A stretch of DNA of 64,000 nt from a virus, in IMG/VR virus record IMGVR_UViG_3300017527_000160, positions 35,916-99,915 of that record; one strand, written 5' to 3'. Shown here piece by piece: positions 22,501 to 31,388 of the stretch. The position numbers and the translations under genes were made by a program. Numbering within the stretch: position 1 is the stretch's first letter; each line of letters opens with the position of its first letter. The notes beneath the pieces are model-generated. The model was not told where the DNA came from. It did no database searches and saw only the letters and a list, made by a program, of their open reading frames with translations.

Positions 22501-25449
22501 CAAGCGGGTGTTCCAATTGATGAAGCTGTATACTTTGTTTCTAATCCACTGGTTAGAGAATATGTTAAGGAGCAGAAGCTTGCTAACAGTACATTCGGTA
22601 TGGCTCTTGGTACAACACCTACAATCGACGTTGTTGATGCTGAAGGTAATAGTAGAGTAGTTCCTGCGCCACAGATGGCTCAGTTCAAATCTAAAGGTAG
22701 AGTTTTATCACGTCACTTCCAAGGTGTTACTGATGGTACTCAGAGAACCATAAATGAACTTGGTAGAGAAAGGCAAGCGAATGCTAATGATTATAAAGGT
22801 AGAACTAAATTTGATAAAGAAGAGTTAAAGAAAGCTGCTAAAAGTAAAATGGGTGCTCGTGAAATCACTGAATTCGATAAGGATGTGTTTGTTCACTTCC
22901 TTGAGATAGAGAACATGAGTAAAGCTGTTAAGGATATGAAGATGAGAACTAATGTGGATACATCGAAAGATGCTACATTGTTCGAGGCTCAGGATAGAAT
23001 TACTATGATTGAACAGATCAAGAGAGACGGTAAGTTCCCTGCAGAGATGGTTGATAAGATCCGAGTGGATTCACCTATCGCTAGTTTCTTTATACAAGAC
23101 TTCCAAATCGATTTACTTGGCGATGCGTTTCCACTAAGGAACCATGAGGTAATTAACAACTTCATCCAAGGTGTTGAGTTCGACGATTGGAAAAACACTT
23201 ATGGTCTAAAAGATAAAGCAATCATCAACTGGAAATCAGATATGATAAACTATATCTTCCAGAATGAACTTAAGTATTTTGATGTCGATAAGATAACTCA
23301 CTATAAAGGTAGAAGATTAACTTCAAGAACAGCTGCTCAAGCAACTAGTAAGGTTAACTTAGGTACTGAAACAGCTCCTAAAAGTGGTAATGTAATAATT
23401 GATGCAGTTAAAGGTAGAGAACCTCAACCTGGAGCAATAACAGCATTCAGAACTAAAGGTAAAACAGAGCAAAATATGATCGATGCTCTTAAGGATGATG
23501 CTGTTGGAAATCCTTTTGGTCCTTATGGGGCTATAAAAGAAGAGACTGCTGTATCAGTTACTAGATTCTTAGATTGGTTAGAAGGTAAAGCAGATACAAA
23601 TGTAATGCAAGATTATAGAAATGCAATTCTTGCTAAACAAAATGAATTAGCTAATAAAGACATTTATTACTATAAAGATTTAAGCAGACCTTCTCATGCT
23701 ACAGCTTTAGATTACTTTTTAAATAAATCAACACAACAAACCAGTGATGCCGGAATGGCTGTTGAAGATGTATTCTTAACTAGACATGGTGCGTATGCCA
23801 AAGACGGGAAGATGTATATTGATAAAGCTCAGTTAAAAACTGACTTTGCTAATAAAACTTATACGCAAAAGCCTATCACTCAAGAAGAATATGCTAAAGA
23901 AACACACGAAGCTGTATCTCAAGGTGAGACACCTACACACATGCGTCTTACTGCACCAGTATCAAACTTGGCGTTTAGTACAGAGAATGAGTATATCCAG
24001 TTTGTGATGGAAAGAGAATCTTTGAGAGAGGCGAGACCTTTATCTAAGTTACTAAGTTCGGAAAAAGATTGGAGTGAATCAAACTCAAAGTTTAAAGCAG
24101 TTGTTGATCGCTTCATGTATGAGAACAAGATCAAGGTGGGTCAAAGTAAAGACGCACATGCTGAATGGGTTGTGGCTATGGCTTATGAAGTTTATCTTAG
24201 AGATGTCGCATTGGCTAGAACTAATAACCACTGGCACATGTTCCGTGGTGAAGACACATATGCTCATGAGTTTGCTAGAATCAAACGTAACTATCCTGTT
24301 TTATCAACGCATTTTTCTTTGATGAATGCTCTTGATTTTAAAGGGAGTATGGGATGGAAAAACCTTGCACTGAATCAAAGTGAACTTGATGGTGATCAGA
24401 CTAATGTGTTACATGAGAACTTACAAGACTTAGCTGACAGCAGTAAACTACAAGAGCTTCTACCAGAGGCTTCTCAAATGGAGATCGATGAGATCAAAGA
24501 ACATTTTGAGAACTTCCATACAGTAGCATTCTTGCAATCAGGTATGAGTCAGGGTAGTCGATTCTCAATGACTCAGTTTGTATCGCAAGATCAGATGATA
24601 AGGTTGATGGAGAAACCTCTACAAAATCTTAACACGTTACTCGCAAGTAACAACCCGCTTAAGCAAGTGTTCTTAGAGGAGTATCATCATAGATGGGTGC
24701 AGCAGAATTCCGCTGCTAGTAGAAACACAAGAATTCGTGGTAAGAATATGAATAACAATGTTACATTATTAGATAGTAACACGATTGGTCAAGGTGTTCA
24801 GACTACTGAACCAGCTCAACAAAGAATAACAACTATCGGGGCTCAACCGGCTTTGATCAGTGAGCGAGGTTACTCTGGGTTTAATATCTCACAAACAAAT
24901 GCTGAGAAGTATTTAGAGAAGTATCCTAATTTTACTTTCGTATATGATTTTGCTATCGATAATCAAATGGGTGCTGCAGGGGCTAACAGTAACAGAAACT
25001 TTCACGGTAAAGGTCCTAACGCAATAGGTCTCCCTACATTGTTTAAGTATTCACCTGGTAATGATAAAACCGGAACACGACCTGATCTCATAAGAGATGT
25101 TGACGGGAAGGTGAGTGACAAAGTGAAGGAAGTTATTGATCATGCTATCGATCAGATGGTAGATAATATGAACAGCGGACAGACGTTGCAATTCGATAGA
25201 GAAGGATACGGTCAGTATATGATTGAATCAAAAGACGGTGCTCCTCGTTTAGCACCTCAAACTTTCTTATATTTGTCGAAGCAGTTGCTTGAAAGAGTTC
25301 AGTTCGTTAACCCTGGTTATTTGAAAACTCAATCAGGTAAGGTGGCGACACAAGCAGGTCAAGCGGTCACTGATGCTTCTATCTGGCAAGAGGTTCAGAA
25401 TGAAATGAGTGATGATGCAGTGAGAGATTTTATAAAACAATGTCTATAA
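13594..25449 (+). CDS. giant virion RNA polymerase (crAss-type, DFDVD motif) with KOW and zincin-like modules, 3951 aa
   Basis: Residues 2582-2586 read DFDVD, the metal-binding DxDxD motif of two-barrel RNA polymerases as seen in crAss-like phage enzymes (DFDID type). Just upstream, RIPVQGLNSMEF and FLPEEAGSVIVPP resemble the stretch that precedes NADFDGD in bacterial beta-prime. An N-terminal KOW-like element (GDTVQILSGKGKGEVV, about 147-190) recalls NusG and L24 folds. At 1006-1010 a zincin motif HEAWH is followed by HLAEEFRSFMLKG. The C-terminal 1300 residues have no recognised domain. Known crAss-like polymerases are packaged and injected to transcribe early genes, and the same role is inferred here. 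It is unusually long and may be processed. It starts 4 bases after the previous gene. Confidence 0.85.
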   Translation: MKCTIVGANQRDVRVVVAGDIFDLMKAGKPVDVKALSLNMYNAMYDAEQKNNTEALAYARLVPFMVQQLMGVDATILKHVVESKVDLGELANTQIAAQDAETGLKYVEEWLGVRENGLKESLAAAQPKKAKKKPGRQAKLFADEVVKLGDTVQILSGKGKGEVVTVTEDHGDKVRLSNGVLRKKTRVKLKAQTSVPVAAPVKLTIRQKVIRSLELDLKQSDESKFPMSAAARRKVQAQLDQLKAEEAGKAPVKKKDGWSREDIMEDAHNQHQAGVDDWYANKKKQIAEEEAVLSTGSENLETGAPEGDPGVGPTPISVEEVMALPVEEFTRWFITHGLISGNETGLNQRPYIGGRSPADLRAVVNRIKLGKTHKKDGTILKSVADFYADMAEIQKNNDEFPMIKGTGGKNDGRTGSPPLSAIIQSGLDMAKGGPVDEVDEDSKEEVTPKPRNKNYLQGALKSVIDGVVKAFNAHAPSWMTTSGNETGYNVGEVSARIPTAASKAAYAAQRTILRLMEDGNIQDSKDLKVNGRTGVFLTAKFADGRIRMTLTDKNGDAILFDGNDQPALDGNPREYGMRAVDKFFDKEGNVKTTGKRFNEMVDALINAKPHLTRTRAVNILKAEVEHIQAVREYINKDQENNSLEFSISGGSLGYIQVGFSPKELTSVSKLSDKVTMKLSTKADNIGEEGHVYATSDEMEGDWIPIERPGLRDTPFADVVESLLFDENLTDKDGKLLNAVDRAKHIDKYVGTNKESEILFDYDIGTKKVKRLVIGNTVIIDVEKGIRDLEVGKIAYKQLLAKNNKGTSFPTLKMHVNADALARRDFMSVSIADGVVTTEGKNTRVHMAEQGFMIQTPDVASDGMIRKVNAYFTFKLSEKGDQALNGKAVAEEEAKIAEQNTEEIEENEDDAWQKAMDAKMKALQDKNKPLDEDEDDRLFRSLDVKNQNRAATAEQIKEARDWYEKHPLSKHIPFKTMFEQMNKDGVAQWTVEGITLFKGADYSDLYHEAWHGFTQTMLTKQQKTDLYKELGRKVGSFKDYNGRMVSFAAANEKQLEEHLAEEFRSFMLKGKKATTAGPKQLSFFKKILAILKALFNNSHIDQVIMDAKFDSKVSELFEKMRVGNLAGYTFSQANANFGKLNQGITAIPGNEIKEGVESLNYQTSAELNNMMDAYLAEYVTVMNQGLDSAGQARVKKLNTELQDTENLNQAEQKAKRDELDALLNNDAASYKYSSLIVSDPDVLTTGYFYAQGKFQRLKASLSAKVKKETDPVQKASDLKDLKMIEFALDQFGNIDDIYSNQSADGTVAYGLIGYHMQRSKLFQDSRPTQEEIADEQKGPVAKRAFDRAGNESSLKEMASAEILYLLKTLPQVEKNDEGEWVPVTNRFDVNELAPFQTTWNRMVRATENIQDFDQMYDKLQEEAVKFPVLEELLKRMGDPHSSKVNTEHTLWTQLFKTFSKSRVPLIQMTVEQQGRGVNVKWEARVGEAFNADYAIGRQWQSMFTGAEPSEFIKNTIEGNYMDLAAIIKKFPHHSAASANPFEFFHAIGMPLSDNPEIRNELKANLGTYGPGHFHDEIMKLKGAGTRVERLDQITEEVNGRYKDLMKLEARYSDVFSSFMVTNAEGNTQFEHTLNNSMTMMVNAVNNSIDYNDMVSKPHLAHLDINKNPFAKSSLWLKAMFNLDGSPDINSIGKDGKSNHNPNYGERRVTKSGDFVTLRLTNLSGVLAKTMGDETGTGVSSAGADEYSKLIMDLQLSYSGMPELMRHADKGTSFTITIDGPLDIDSQPTDNYVPIGDFAAGGRFREKTVDRLSPHIVAEMSRMRILRGMTNMDGTPKMDVPFDVDYIMNGQQFVAFEDVLSDGTKAALKKIAFSEENIEDAVEAMRETINADLTKYFDKQYEEVNKKFDDAFFLADNIQEDMSRKGITGNKREAAIRSYVHNSWIHNIESIAVIYGDLAQYNHAKEGFHKRNAGGGSTGDIYRYDKTMAKNINDNYYKSSYAAKHANRLGITERRYFGGTMSTAIIEDQEIRSVYMDEYEEAFGEDAYKLGNYAKQNEGDAQGLITFDSYRELKVAEGTWSNEQDALFKKIVNGEKVSSRDVAQFFPVIKAQYWGPLANDTALPVMAFHKYSLFPMTPSVIKGKKMEKLHDKMVKEGIGYVTFESGSKVGTISKTAKVKKNEKTGEIEKVSRGYDKVYTEGEALDPNIMDPKMEDADGNYVEHFTKNDIHLHYLKNQLEIHDERKGNVIFSTQLRKLIEDGLMANGVPSDFMMKESLGGSKVVAERKAEWAKIEAKWDTMSPEAQQKTSKKYGLLKDYEKNINRLTQYAKEKLLEEINWQEIVDPKTGEKSLKGDMKNLLELVRSELVRQDLGQHSIDFIQTNTDGTIKHDLSLSLNVEQIEKLLNAMMVKKLIKQKVNGEGLIQVAATLMEDMAAEQGRDFRNPTEEDLAKWGSKDLPHYRPNQGPNGETTAAKVKVALAGDFRHLLKMTSVQELAKEQRIIDIAKAKGGSWTAAHVALNELIKDEEWLNEGRNREMVSMIGVRIPVQGLNSMEFMEVYEFLPEEAGSVIVPPTEIVTKSGADFDVDKMTVMMPNILSLNGSVELATSDLATKPKETLKEERDALVQKISDIREEHKEARKDKETRFTAEEREILDDTKSRIRDEQRKIKSLKKQWLDTSRQYKSPRVIKRMKALEESIDAAQFKKMSLEETEDMYYNTLPGDRLKHILSEPQAELAIIRRQLASLTDKPIQNDIMNSIRAVLELPDNFKPLVMPNSTELLTGQDNDGLAQEMEPHVVDTNKFDNVHSTKRYQGPKGDRISATRVLEVGYNLEKHMKNAIGKQTLALGAVDNTYNTLFNRIGAYMNPRVHSEAQYDAARRQEKKDKKKLTQKQKDVLKEYSEQRIMLNHNTMDIEGSDAISLSHINDAAGTPISDVVNQLINGWVDIAADAFVFNLQGNKEISPVLLFMVQAGVPIDEAVYFVSNPLVREYVKEQKLANSTFGMALGTTPTIDVVDAEGNSRVVPAPQMAQFKSKGRVLSRHFQGVTDGTQRTINELGRERQANANDYKGRTKFDKEELKKAAKSKMGAREITEFDKDVFVHFLEIENMSKAVKDMKMRTNVDTSKDATLFEAQDRITMIEQIKRDGKFPAEMVDKIRVDSPIASFFIQDFQIDLLGDAFPLRNHEVINNFIQGVEFDDWKNTYGLKDKAIINWKSDMINYIFQNELKYFDVDKITHYKGRRLTSRTAAQATSKVNLGTETAPKSGNVIIDAVKGREPQPGAITAFRTKGKTEQNMIDALKDDAVGNPFGPYGAIKEETAVSVTRFLDWLEGKADTNVMQDYRNAILAKQNELANKDIYYYKDLSRPSHATALDYFLNKSTQQTSDAGMAVEDVFLTRHGAYAKDGKMYIDKAQLKTDFANKTYTQKPITQEEYAKETHEAVSQGETPTHMRLTAPVSNLAFSTENEYIQFVMERESLREARPLSKLLSSEKDWSESNSKFKAVVDRFMYENKIKVGQSKDAHAEWVVAMAYEVYLRDVALARTNNHWHMFRGEDTYAHEFARIKRNYPVLSTHFSLMNALDFKGSMGWKNLALNQSELDGDQTNVLHENLQDLADSSKLQELLPEASQMEIDEIKEHFENFHTVAFLQSGMSQGSRFSMTQFVSQDQMIRLMEKPLQNLNTLLASNNPLKQVFLEEYHHRWVQQNSAASRNTRIRGKNMNNNVTLLDSNTIGQGVQTTEPAQQRITTIGAQPALISERGYSGFNISQTNAEKYLEKYPNFTFVYDFAIDNQMGAAGANSNRNFHGKGPNAIGLPTLFKYSPGNDKTGTRPDLIRDVDGKVSDKVKEVIDHAIDQMVDNMNSGQTLQFDREGYGQYMIESKDGAPRLAPQTFLYLSKQLLERVQFVNPGYLKTQSGKVATQAGQAVTDASIWQEVQNEMSDDAVRDFIKQCL

Positions 25450-25458
25450 TATAACAGT

Positions 25459-28400
25459 ATGTCTAGTTGTCCAAATAAAAGTTTTAAAACAGATAGTAAC
25501 CAAGAGAAGAGCGACTGGGCTCTTTTAGAAGAAGGTGTAGGTTACTTTGAAGCAATGCGTGATTACCTTGAAACAGGTGGTGAAATCAGAACACCTGAAC
25601 AGGTTAAAGATAAGCTTGCCATGAGGAAAGAAGTACCAGGATCTGCAATGAGCCCTGAATCAACAATTCCTTCAGGTGAATTCACTCTTGCTGATATAGC
25701 TAATGATCAACTTAAACAGACTGAGGACTTCGGTATAAACACTGATCAGTTAAAATCTACTAGAGCAATCGAGCTAGCAAACAAAATGTCTGCTGCTTTA
25801 GGTATCCAGTATGAGTTGGTTACTGCGCAACAGGCGGCACTGATCACACAGAATGCTAAGAACCCATGGAATGGAGAAGGAGCTTTCTTTGTTGGTGGTA
25901 AGGTTTACTTTATCCAAGAGAAGATGACCAGTGACATGGTGTTGCATGAGTTCGCACACCCGCTGGTTCGAGTAATCTCTAAAGAAAACCCTGCACTATT
26001 TGATAAGCTTTATAACGACATAGCTAATACAACAGAGGGACAGGAAGTAATACAAGCAGTGACCGATCACTATAAAGCGCTTGAACCTGGTTCAGCATAC
26101 TTTAAGGAAGAGGTAATTGTAAAAGTACTGGAGAAGCATGGGGCACAAAAACTATCGAAGGAAAAGGTTCAGGGACCGTTTGCAAAAGCTATTGCTGAAT
26201 TCCTATTTGCGATTAAACAACTTCTACGTAAGAGGTTCGGTAAGCATATCAAAATTTCTAAACTTTCTACAGACACTTCTTTAGATGAGTTAGCTGACAT
26301 ACTTACTGCTGGAGATAAGATCTCTATTGATACTGAGTTGATTTCTGAGGAGGACATCGTAGCGTATAACAAAGAGGCAGAAGCTGAGGTGAACAATGAT
26401 TTGAATACTGTTCGTAATCAGGACATCCAAGCTACGGTGAATGATTTCTACGATAAGATCACGGATCATATGCAGGAGTTGATGCATAATGAGAACTATG
26501 CTGAGTTAGCGGATGTTCTAGTAGACAGCAACCAGGTTAAGATGTACCAAGCAATGAAGGGTAATCTTAAACCTCATCATAAGGCAATGATGAGTAAAGC
26601 TAACGCAACTCTGGAATCTGCTGAGGAGAGTAGAAAAAGGGTGAATGCCTTGACAAATACTTTGTTCCGTTTAGAGGATGTGATGAAGAAGATGTATGAG
26701 CATACTAAAGATATTGCTACTTATCCAGATACACAGGATAACATGCAGAAGGCTTATTACTACAAGAAGTTTACAGATCACTGGCAAGAGTTCATGACTG
26801 ACTTGAAAAATACGTTGGAGAATGAAGCCAACGGTGTTGATTCAAGATCGGAGATAGTAGCCCTAGTGAATGCTATAGAATCAGATATTAGTAAGACCGG
26901 TAAGATAATCGATAAGATGTATGCCGACGGATCAAGAGATGCTTTATACGAACAACTAGTTCCTATGAATAGAGCCATCTCTGAAAGATATGAAGAGCGT
27001 ATAGCTAACTTGAGAGAGAAGGGTGCATCTCCAGAACGTATAGATAAAGTATTTACAGAGTATCATGGTGTCAACCAAGCTGACAAGAAGATCATGGATA
27101 CTTTAACTGCCAAGTATAAGGCAGGTACTATAACTACTACTGAACAGAATACACTTGATCAACTCGTAGTAAAAGGAAAGAAAGGATTATCTATCAGTAA
27201 GGATAAGATAGAACTACTACTGAAAGGTAGAATGGGTGATGCTAACTGGTTTAGTTCATACCTAGAAGGATACTTATATAACTCTGACCCTATTGTGGGT
27301 GGTTTGGCTTTGTTTGTTAAGAATGCTACGAACGATGTGATGATAGTAGCGCAACAAAAATACAATGACTTCGCCAATGATATCAGAGATGACCTTAAGG
27401 CTGCGGGATACAATCCAAACCGTGTAGGTAAACTTGGTAAGGACGTGGGTCGTAAAGATAAAATTGCACGTATCAATGAGGAAGGTATCCTTGAAGAAGC
27501 TGAGGTATGGTCTTTCAAACAAGAGTTTGGTAATGGTTTCCGTTATGACCAAGATGCTCTCAAGAAGACAATGCAGTTAGCTGAGGAAGCTCATGAGACT
27601 AACAATACACCTGAGACTAAAGCGGCTTTTATAAAGGCTGAGAAAGAGTATAAGAAATTTGAGCGTGACTATATGCATCAACAATTCACTGATGCATACT
27701 ATGCTCGTGAGGAGCTGTTTGAAGATGACCCGGTCGGGGAAGCTGCTGGTTTCGCTAGGAGAGAAATACTAGATGATATGCAAGAGCTTACCTCTCACGC
27801 TAAGACTCAGTCTGACCACCTAGAGATTGCCGATGAGCTTGATGCTATATGGCGTAAGTATCGTTTACTGCATAGTAACTATGACCACAACGGTAAGCTC
27901 AAGACTGGTGATGATTTGGAAATAGCTAAGAGACTTCGTACTTATAGACAAGAGTCACAAGAGCTGCACGAGTATACTGTAAGAAAGGGTGCGTTCGAGA
28001 ATGCATACTTTAACTTTCAACAGGAACTTAGAAATCAAAACATAGAAGAGAATACTACCGATCCTGAGTCTGAGTGGAACAAGAAGATGGACATCTGGAA
28101 GAAGCGTAACACAAGAACGGCTGTTAAACCTGAGTACTATACTGAACGTACTAGGATCCTTGAGGGGATAAAAGAAATCTTAAAGAAGATTGATGATACT
28201 GAACAAAAGGAACTTGACCAAGGTGTTATCTGGGAAGAGATCTTAGATATCGTTGCTCCATATAAGGACGATGATAAGCAACCTATCGGGACAGAGATGA
28301 AGGAGAGTAACATCGATGACATACGAGAGCTGCAGTTGAAATTAGAAGAAATTAAAGAGAAGAGCATTCAACGTTCTGGATTAACTAGGAAAGAAAGTTC

Positions 28401-31362
28401 TGAGCTTAACCAAATGTTTCAAGACAAGAAAGCAGGTAAACCTTACGATAAGGATTACATGAGTGAACTGAATAAAAAGAGGACTGAAAAAGGTTTAAAC
28501 AAATGGGACATAGCAAAACTTAATGGGTACTATGCTCAGCTTGGTGCAATGTCTACTAGAGGTGCTACTGAATATTATACCGACATGGTTAACGAGATGA
28601 TGTCTACTTTGGACATTTCTGATTTAAAAGAACTTGATGGTATGGATAACCAAAGTGTAGATCAGTTGTTAGATCCTGCTACTCTGGATAAACTTTTTTC
28701 TCAAGGTGAAGCAGGTAAAACATTTGAATTATGGTTTGAAAAGAATCACATTAGGAAAGAAGTTTACAATAAAGAAACTAAAAAGAATGAGCTTAAGTAT
28801 GAGCGTCTATATGCGTGGAACGTAGTAAGACCATCTGATACAAGCATGATGGAAACCTACGAAGTCAAAGACATTACAGGTAATGTGATTGATATAATAG
28901 ATGGTATTCCTTCACAATCTTATTATAACCGTACGGTAAAAGCTGAGTATCATACTAGAGCTATACCAGGTGTGACTAAGAATAACCAGGGTCGTTGGAT
29001 GCCTAAGAGTGTGAAAGCAGGAGCAGTCGATGATAAGTATGTGGATCAAGATTATGCTAAGATGAAAGCTGATGATACTCCTATGTATAGGTTACTTGAA
29101 AAGCTTAAGAAGCATCACTTGGCCAACCAAGAGGGTCTACCTTATAATAGTAGACTGGGTCTTGATATGCCTAGGTACAGACAAAGTGAGATGGAATTCC
29201 TACAGAATACTACACTCGGTGCTGAGACCAAGAAGAAAAAGAATGCGTTAACGATGTTGATGAAACGTGCGAAAGGTTTTATGACTGGTGATCCAGATGA
29301 TGCTGCCGATGGAACGATGAATCATGATACTAAGATGAACTTGGTTAGAGCAGATATGTTCGATAACGACATGACTGATATTCCAATCTCTGGTTTATAT
29401 AATATTGAAGTGGACGAAGTGTCGACTGATATCACTCTGAGTATGATGAGGTATATGATGTCAGCTGAACGTCAGAAGCAACTTGTGAAGATCTCTCCTG
29501 TTGTAAGAGCAATCCAAGAGACTGTGAAAAGCAATACGGTAAAGGATCCCACCAAAGTGAGAAAGAGAAATTTCAAGAACGGAGTATTGAGTTACTTAGG
29601 TAAAGATAAAAACGTTAGGGAAGCTGCTATAAACAATCTTATAGAAAGAGAGTTCGATGGTAAGACTAAGACAGGGCTCGGATCAGAGACTGCATTCTTA
29701 ACTAACTTCTCCAACTTACTTTTCAAACGTGCTTCCTTCACGTTCTTCGCACTGAATATTCCTTCAGCGCTTAAGAATAGTTTAGGTATGAAGTTCCAAT
29801 CGATGATTGAGGCTGCGGGTGGACAACATGTTGACCAATGGTCTCTGCAGAAAGGAAACGGCTGGGCTTATAAAGCTATGCAGGAACTTAGCTTTGGAGG
29901 TAACCTTAGAACTAAGGGCCCTAAGAGTCACAGGCTACAACTATGGGATGTGTTTGATTTTGCTCAAGGGCGATTTGAAGAGAAGTTTGCCACTGAGATG
30001 TCACGAAGTATAGGACAAGATGTAGTAGGTATGAGTTGGTTATACTCTCCTCGTAAATGGGTTGAACTTCAAGCGGTCGCTCAACTCGGAGCTGGGATGT
30101 TACATAAGAAAAAAGTAACACAGATTCAGGAGGATGGGACTACTAAGGAAATTCCGTACATAAATGCTTTTGAAACTATCGATGGTCAGATTCGATTGAA
30201 GAAAGGTATCGATGCTCGATATGATGTTGATGCAAAAATACACGCAGTAAAACCAGGAGATACCCTGGAAGCAATCGCTGCAAAATTCAACATACCTGTT
30301 ACAGAGATAGAAGCTGCCTTCAGAGGTGTTACTATAGAAGGTAAACTTAGGAAAGCAGAAGCTATAGAAGACAAGCGTATGCAAGAGCTTGATGTTGTAC
30401 AACAATCAATAGATCTACTGGATCCTGCATCACCAGCTTACGAGGATGGTCGTACAGTCCTAATGGACAAAACAGACGCTATCAATAAAAAGTATGACGC
30501 ACAACTGGAGAAAGATGCTTCTATCAAGATTGATAACTCTGAGTTCAAGTTCATGAAGAACAAGATGCATCAGGTACAGAATAATATGGGTGGTGCTTAC
30601 TCTAAGTTTGATCAGCCAGAGGCACAACGTTATCTTGCATTCCGTTTCATAACTTATATGAGAAGATACTTCACTACTATGGCTACTAACAGGTGGGCAA
30701 AGAAAAGACTTAACCCGGGAATGGGTGGTTCGAGTGAAGGTTTCTATATTACAACTGTGAAAAGTTTAATCGATATCGTTAAGACTGGAGGAGCGGGTAT
30801 CAAGTTTGCTAGTAAAGAAGAGAAGACAGCATGGTTGAAATTCGGTACTGAGGTTGGTATGTTGATGTTAACTACAGCATTAACTGGATGGATCTTTGGA
30901 TGGGATGACGATGATGATCAAAGATATGATAAGCTTAGAGAAAAGTCTGGGCCAATGAACTTGCTTGGTTTAACTGCTGATGATCCGAACAGACCGTTTG
31001 AATTGATGGGCTACCTAGAAGTACATGCGCTACATACACTAATGCAGGTACGTGCAGAGAATGAACAGTTCAATTTACTTACAGGTGGTATACATCAGTA
31101 CAACTCGTTACTTGATATTAAGTCAGTGGCGTTCGGTCCGACAACAGATTCATACGTGCAGATGTGGGATGACCTTAAGAAGATTGTGACTAACGATCCT
31201 AAAGCATACTACACTAGAAACGTTGGACCATACGAATGGCAACAGAAAGGTGGTTCTAAGTTTATGACTCACTTTGCTAAGACATTCGGTATGACTGGTT
31301 CGTCATTAGATCCTGCACTTGCAGTACAGAACTTCCAATCGTATCAAGCTAAAGTAAGATAA
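25459..31362 (+). CDS. giant virion protein with zincin (HEFAH) and LysM-like domains, partner of RNA polymerase, 1967 aa
   Basis: Near the N-terminus, residues 163-167 read HEFAH inside MVLHEFAHPLVRVI, a canonical zincin active-site helix, so a metalloprotease is plausible. Residues 300-1250 are strongly helical and charged, with coiled coil. A LysM-like repeat is visible at about 1594-1630 (VKPGDTLEAIAAKFNIP), a fold that usually binds peptidoglycan sugars. Close to the C-terminus a short hydrophobic segment (LTTALTGWIFGW, about 1800) is followed by five Asp. It is the last gene of the plus-strand block, 9 bases after the polymerase gene, and a terminator lies 27 bases beyond the stop. A role in injection or RNA-polymerase assembly is inferred from crAss-like gene order. 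Confidence 0.7.
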   Translation: MSSCPNKSFKTDSNQEKSDWALLEEGVGYFEAMRDYLETGGEIRTPEQVKDKLAMRKEVPGSAMSPESTIPSGEFTLADIANDQLKQTEDFGINTDQLKSTRAIELANKMSAALGIQYELVTAQQAALITQNAKNPWNGEGAFFVGGKVYFIQEKMTSDMVLHEFAHPLVRVISKENPALFDKLYNDIANTTEGQEVIQAVTDHYKALEPGSAYFKEEVIVKVLEKHGAQKLSKEKVQGPFAKAIAEFLFAIKQLLRKRFGKHIKISKLSTDTSLDELADILTAGDKISIDTELISEEDIVAYNKEAEAEVNNDLNTVRNQDIQATVNDFYDKITDHMQELMHNENYAELADVLVDSNQVKMYQAMKGNLKPHHKAMMSKANATLESAEESRKRVNALTNTLFRLEDVMKKMYEHTKDIATYPDTQDNMQKAYYYKKFTDHWQEFMTDLKNTLENEANGVDSRSEIVALVNAIESDISKTGKIIDKMYADGSRDALYEQLVPMNRAISERYEERIANLREKGASPERIDKVFTEYHGVNQADKKIMDTLTAKYKAGTITTTEQNTLDQLVVKGKKGLSISKDKIELLLKGRMGDANWFSSYLEGYLYNSDPIVGGLALFVKNATNDVMIVAQQKYNDFANDIRDDLKAAGYNPNRVGKLGKDVGRKDKIARINEEGILEEAEVWSFKQEFGNGFRYDQDALKKTMQLAEEAHETNNTPETKAAFIKAEKEYKKFERDYMHQQFTDAYYAREELFEDDPVGEAAGFARREILDDMQELTSHAKTQSDHLEIADELDAIWRKYRLLHSNYDHNGKLKTGDDLEIAKRLRTYRQESQELHEYTVRKGAFENAYFNFQQELRNQNIEENTTDPESEWNKKMDIWKKRNTRTAVKPEYYTERTRILEGIKEILKKIDDTEQKELDQGVIWEEILDIVAPYKDDDKQPIGTEMKESNIDDIRELQLKLEEIKEKSIQRSGLTRKESSELNQMFQDKKAGKPYDKDYMSELNKKRTEKGLNKWDIAKLNGYYAQLGAMSTRGATEYYTDMVNEMMSTLDISDLKELDGMDNQSVDQLLDPATLDKLFSQGEAGKTFELWFEKNHIRKEVYNKETKKNELKYERLYAWNVVRPSDTSMMETYEVKDITGNVIDIIDGIPSQSYYNRTVKAEYHTRAIPGVTKNNQGRWMPKSVKAGAVDDKYVDQDYAKMKADDTPMYRLLEKLKKHHLANQEGLPYNSRLGLDMPRYRQSEMEFLQNTTLGAETKKKKNALTMLMKRAKGFMTGDPDDAADGTMNHDTKMNLVRADMFDNDMTDIPISGLYNIEVDEVSTDITLSMMRYMMSAERQKQLVKISPVVRAIQETVKSNTVKDPTKVRKRNFKNGVLSYLGKDKNVREAAINNLIEREFDGKTKTGLGSETAFLTNFSNLLFKRASFTFFALNIPSALKNSLGMKFQSMIEAAGGQHVDQWSLQKGNGWAYKAMQELSFGGNLRTKGPKSHRLQLWDVFDFAQGRFEEKFATEMSRSIGQDVVGMSWLYSPRKWVELQAVAQLGAGMLHKKKVTQIQEDGTTKEIPYINAFETIDGQIRLKKGIDARYDVDAKIHAVKPGDTLEAIAAKFNIPVTEIEAAFRGVTIEGKLRKAEAIEDKRMQELDVVQQSIDLLDPASPAYEDGRTVLMDKTDAINKKYDAQLEKDASIKIDNSEFKFMKNKMHQVQNNMGGAYSKFDQPEAQRYLAFRFITYMRRYFTTMATNRWAKKRLNPGMGGSSEGFYITTVKSLIDIVKTGGAGIKFASKEEKTAWLKFGTEVGMLMLTTALTGWIFGWDDDDDQRYDKLREKSGPMNLLGLTADDPNRPFELMGYLEVHALHTLMQVRAENEQFNLLTGGIHQYNSLLDIKSVAFGPTTDSYVQMWDDLKKIVTNDPKAYYTRNVGPYEWQQKGGSKFMTHFAKTFGMTGSSLDPALAVQNFQSYQAKVR

Positions 31363-31388
31363 CATTAGAGGCTAGCTAACAGAAAAAA

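Noticed and set aside
8460-31362. Giant genes as frameshift or assembly fusions of several genes
   Set aside because: Frames are uninterrupted, gene ends are 4-10 bases apart, and crAss-like phages are known for such giant genes at this place.
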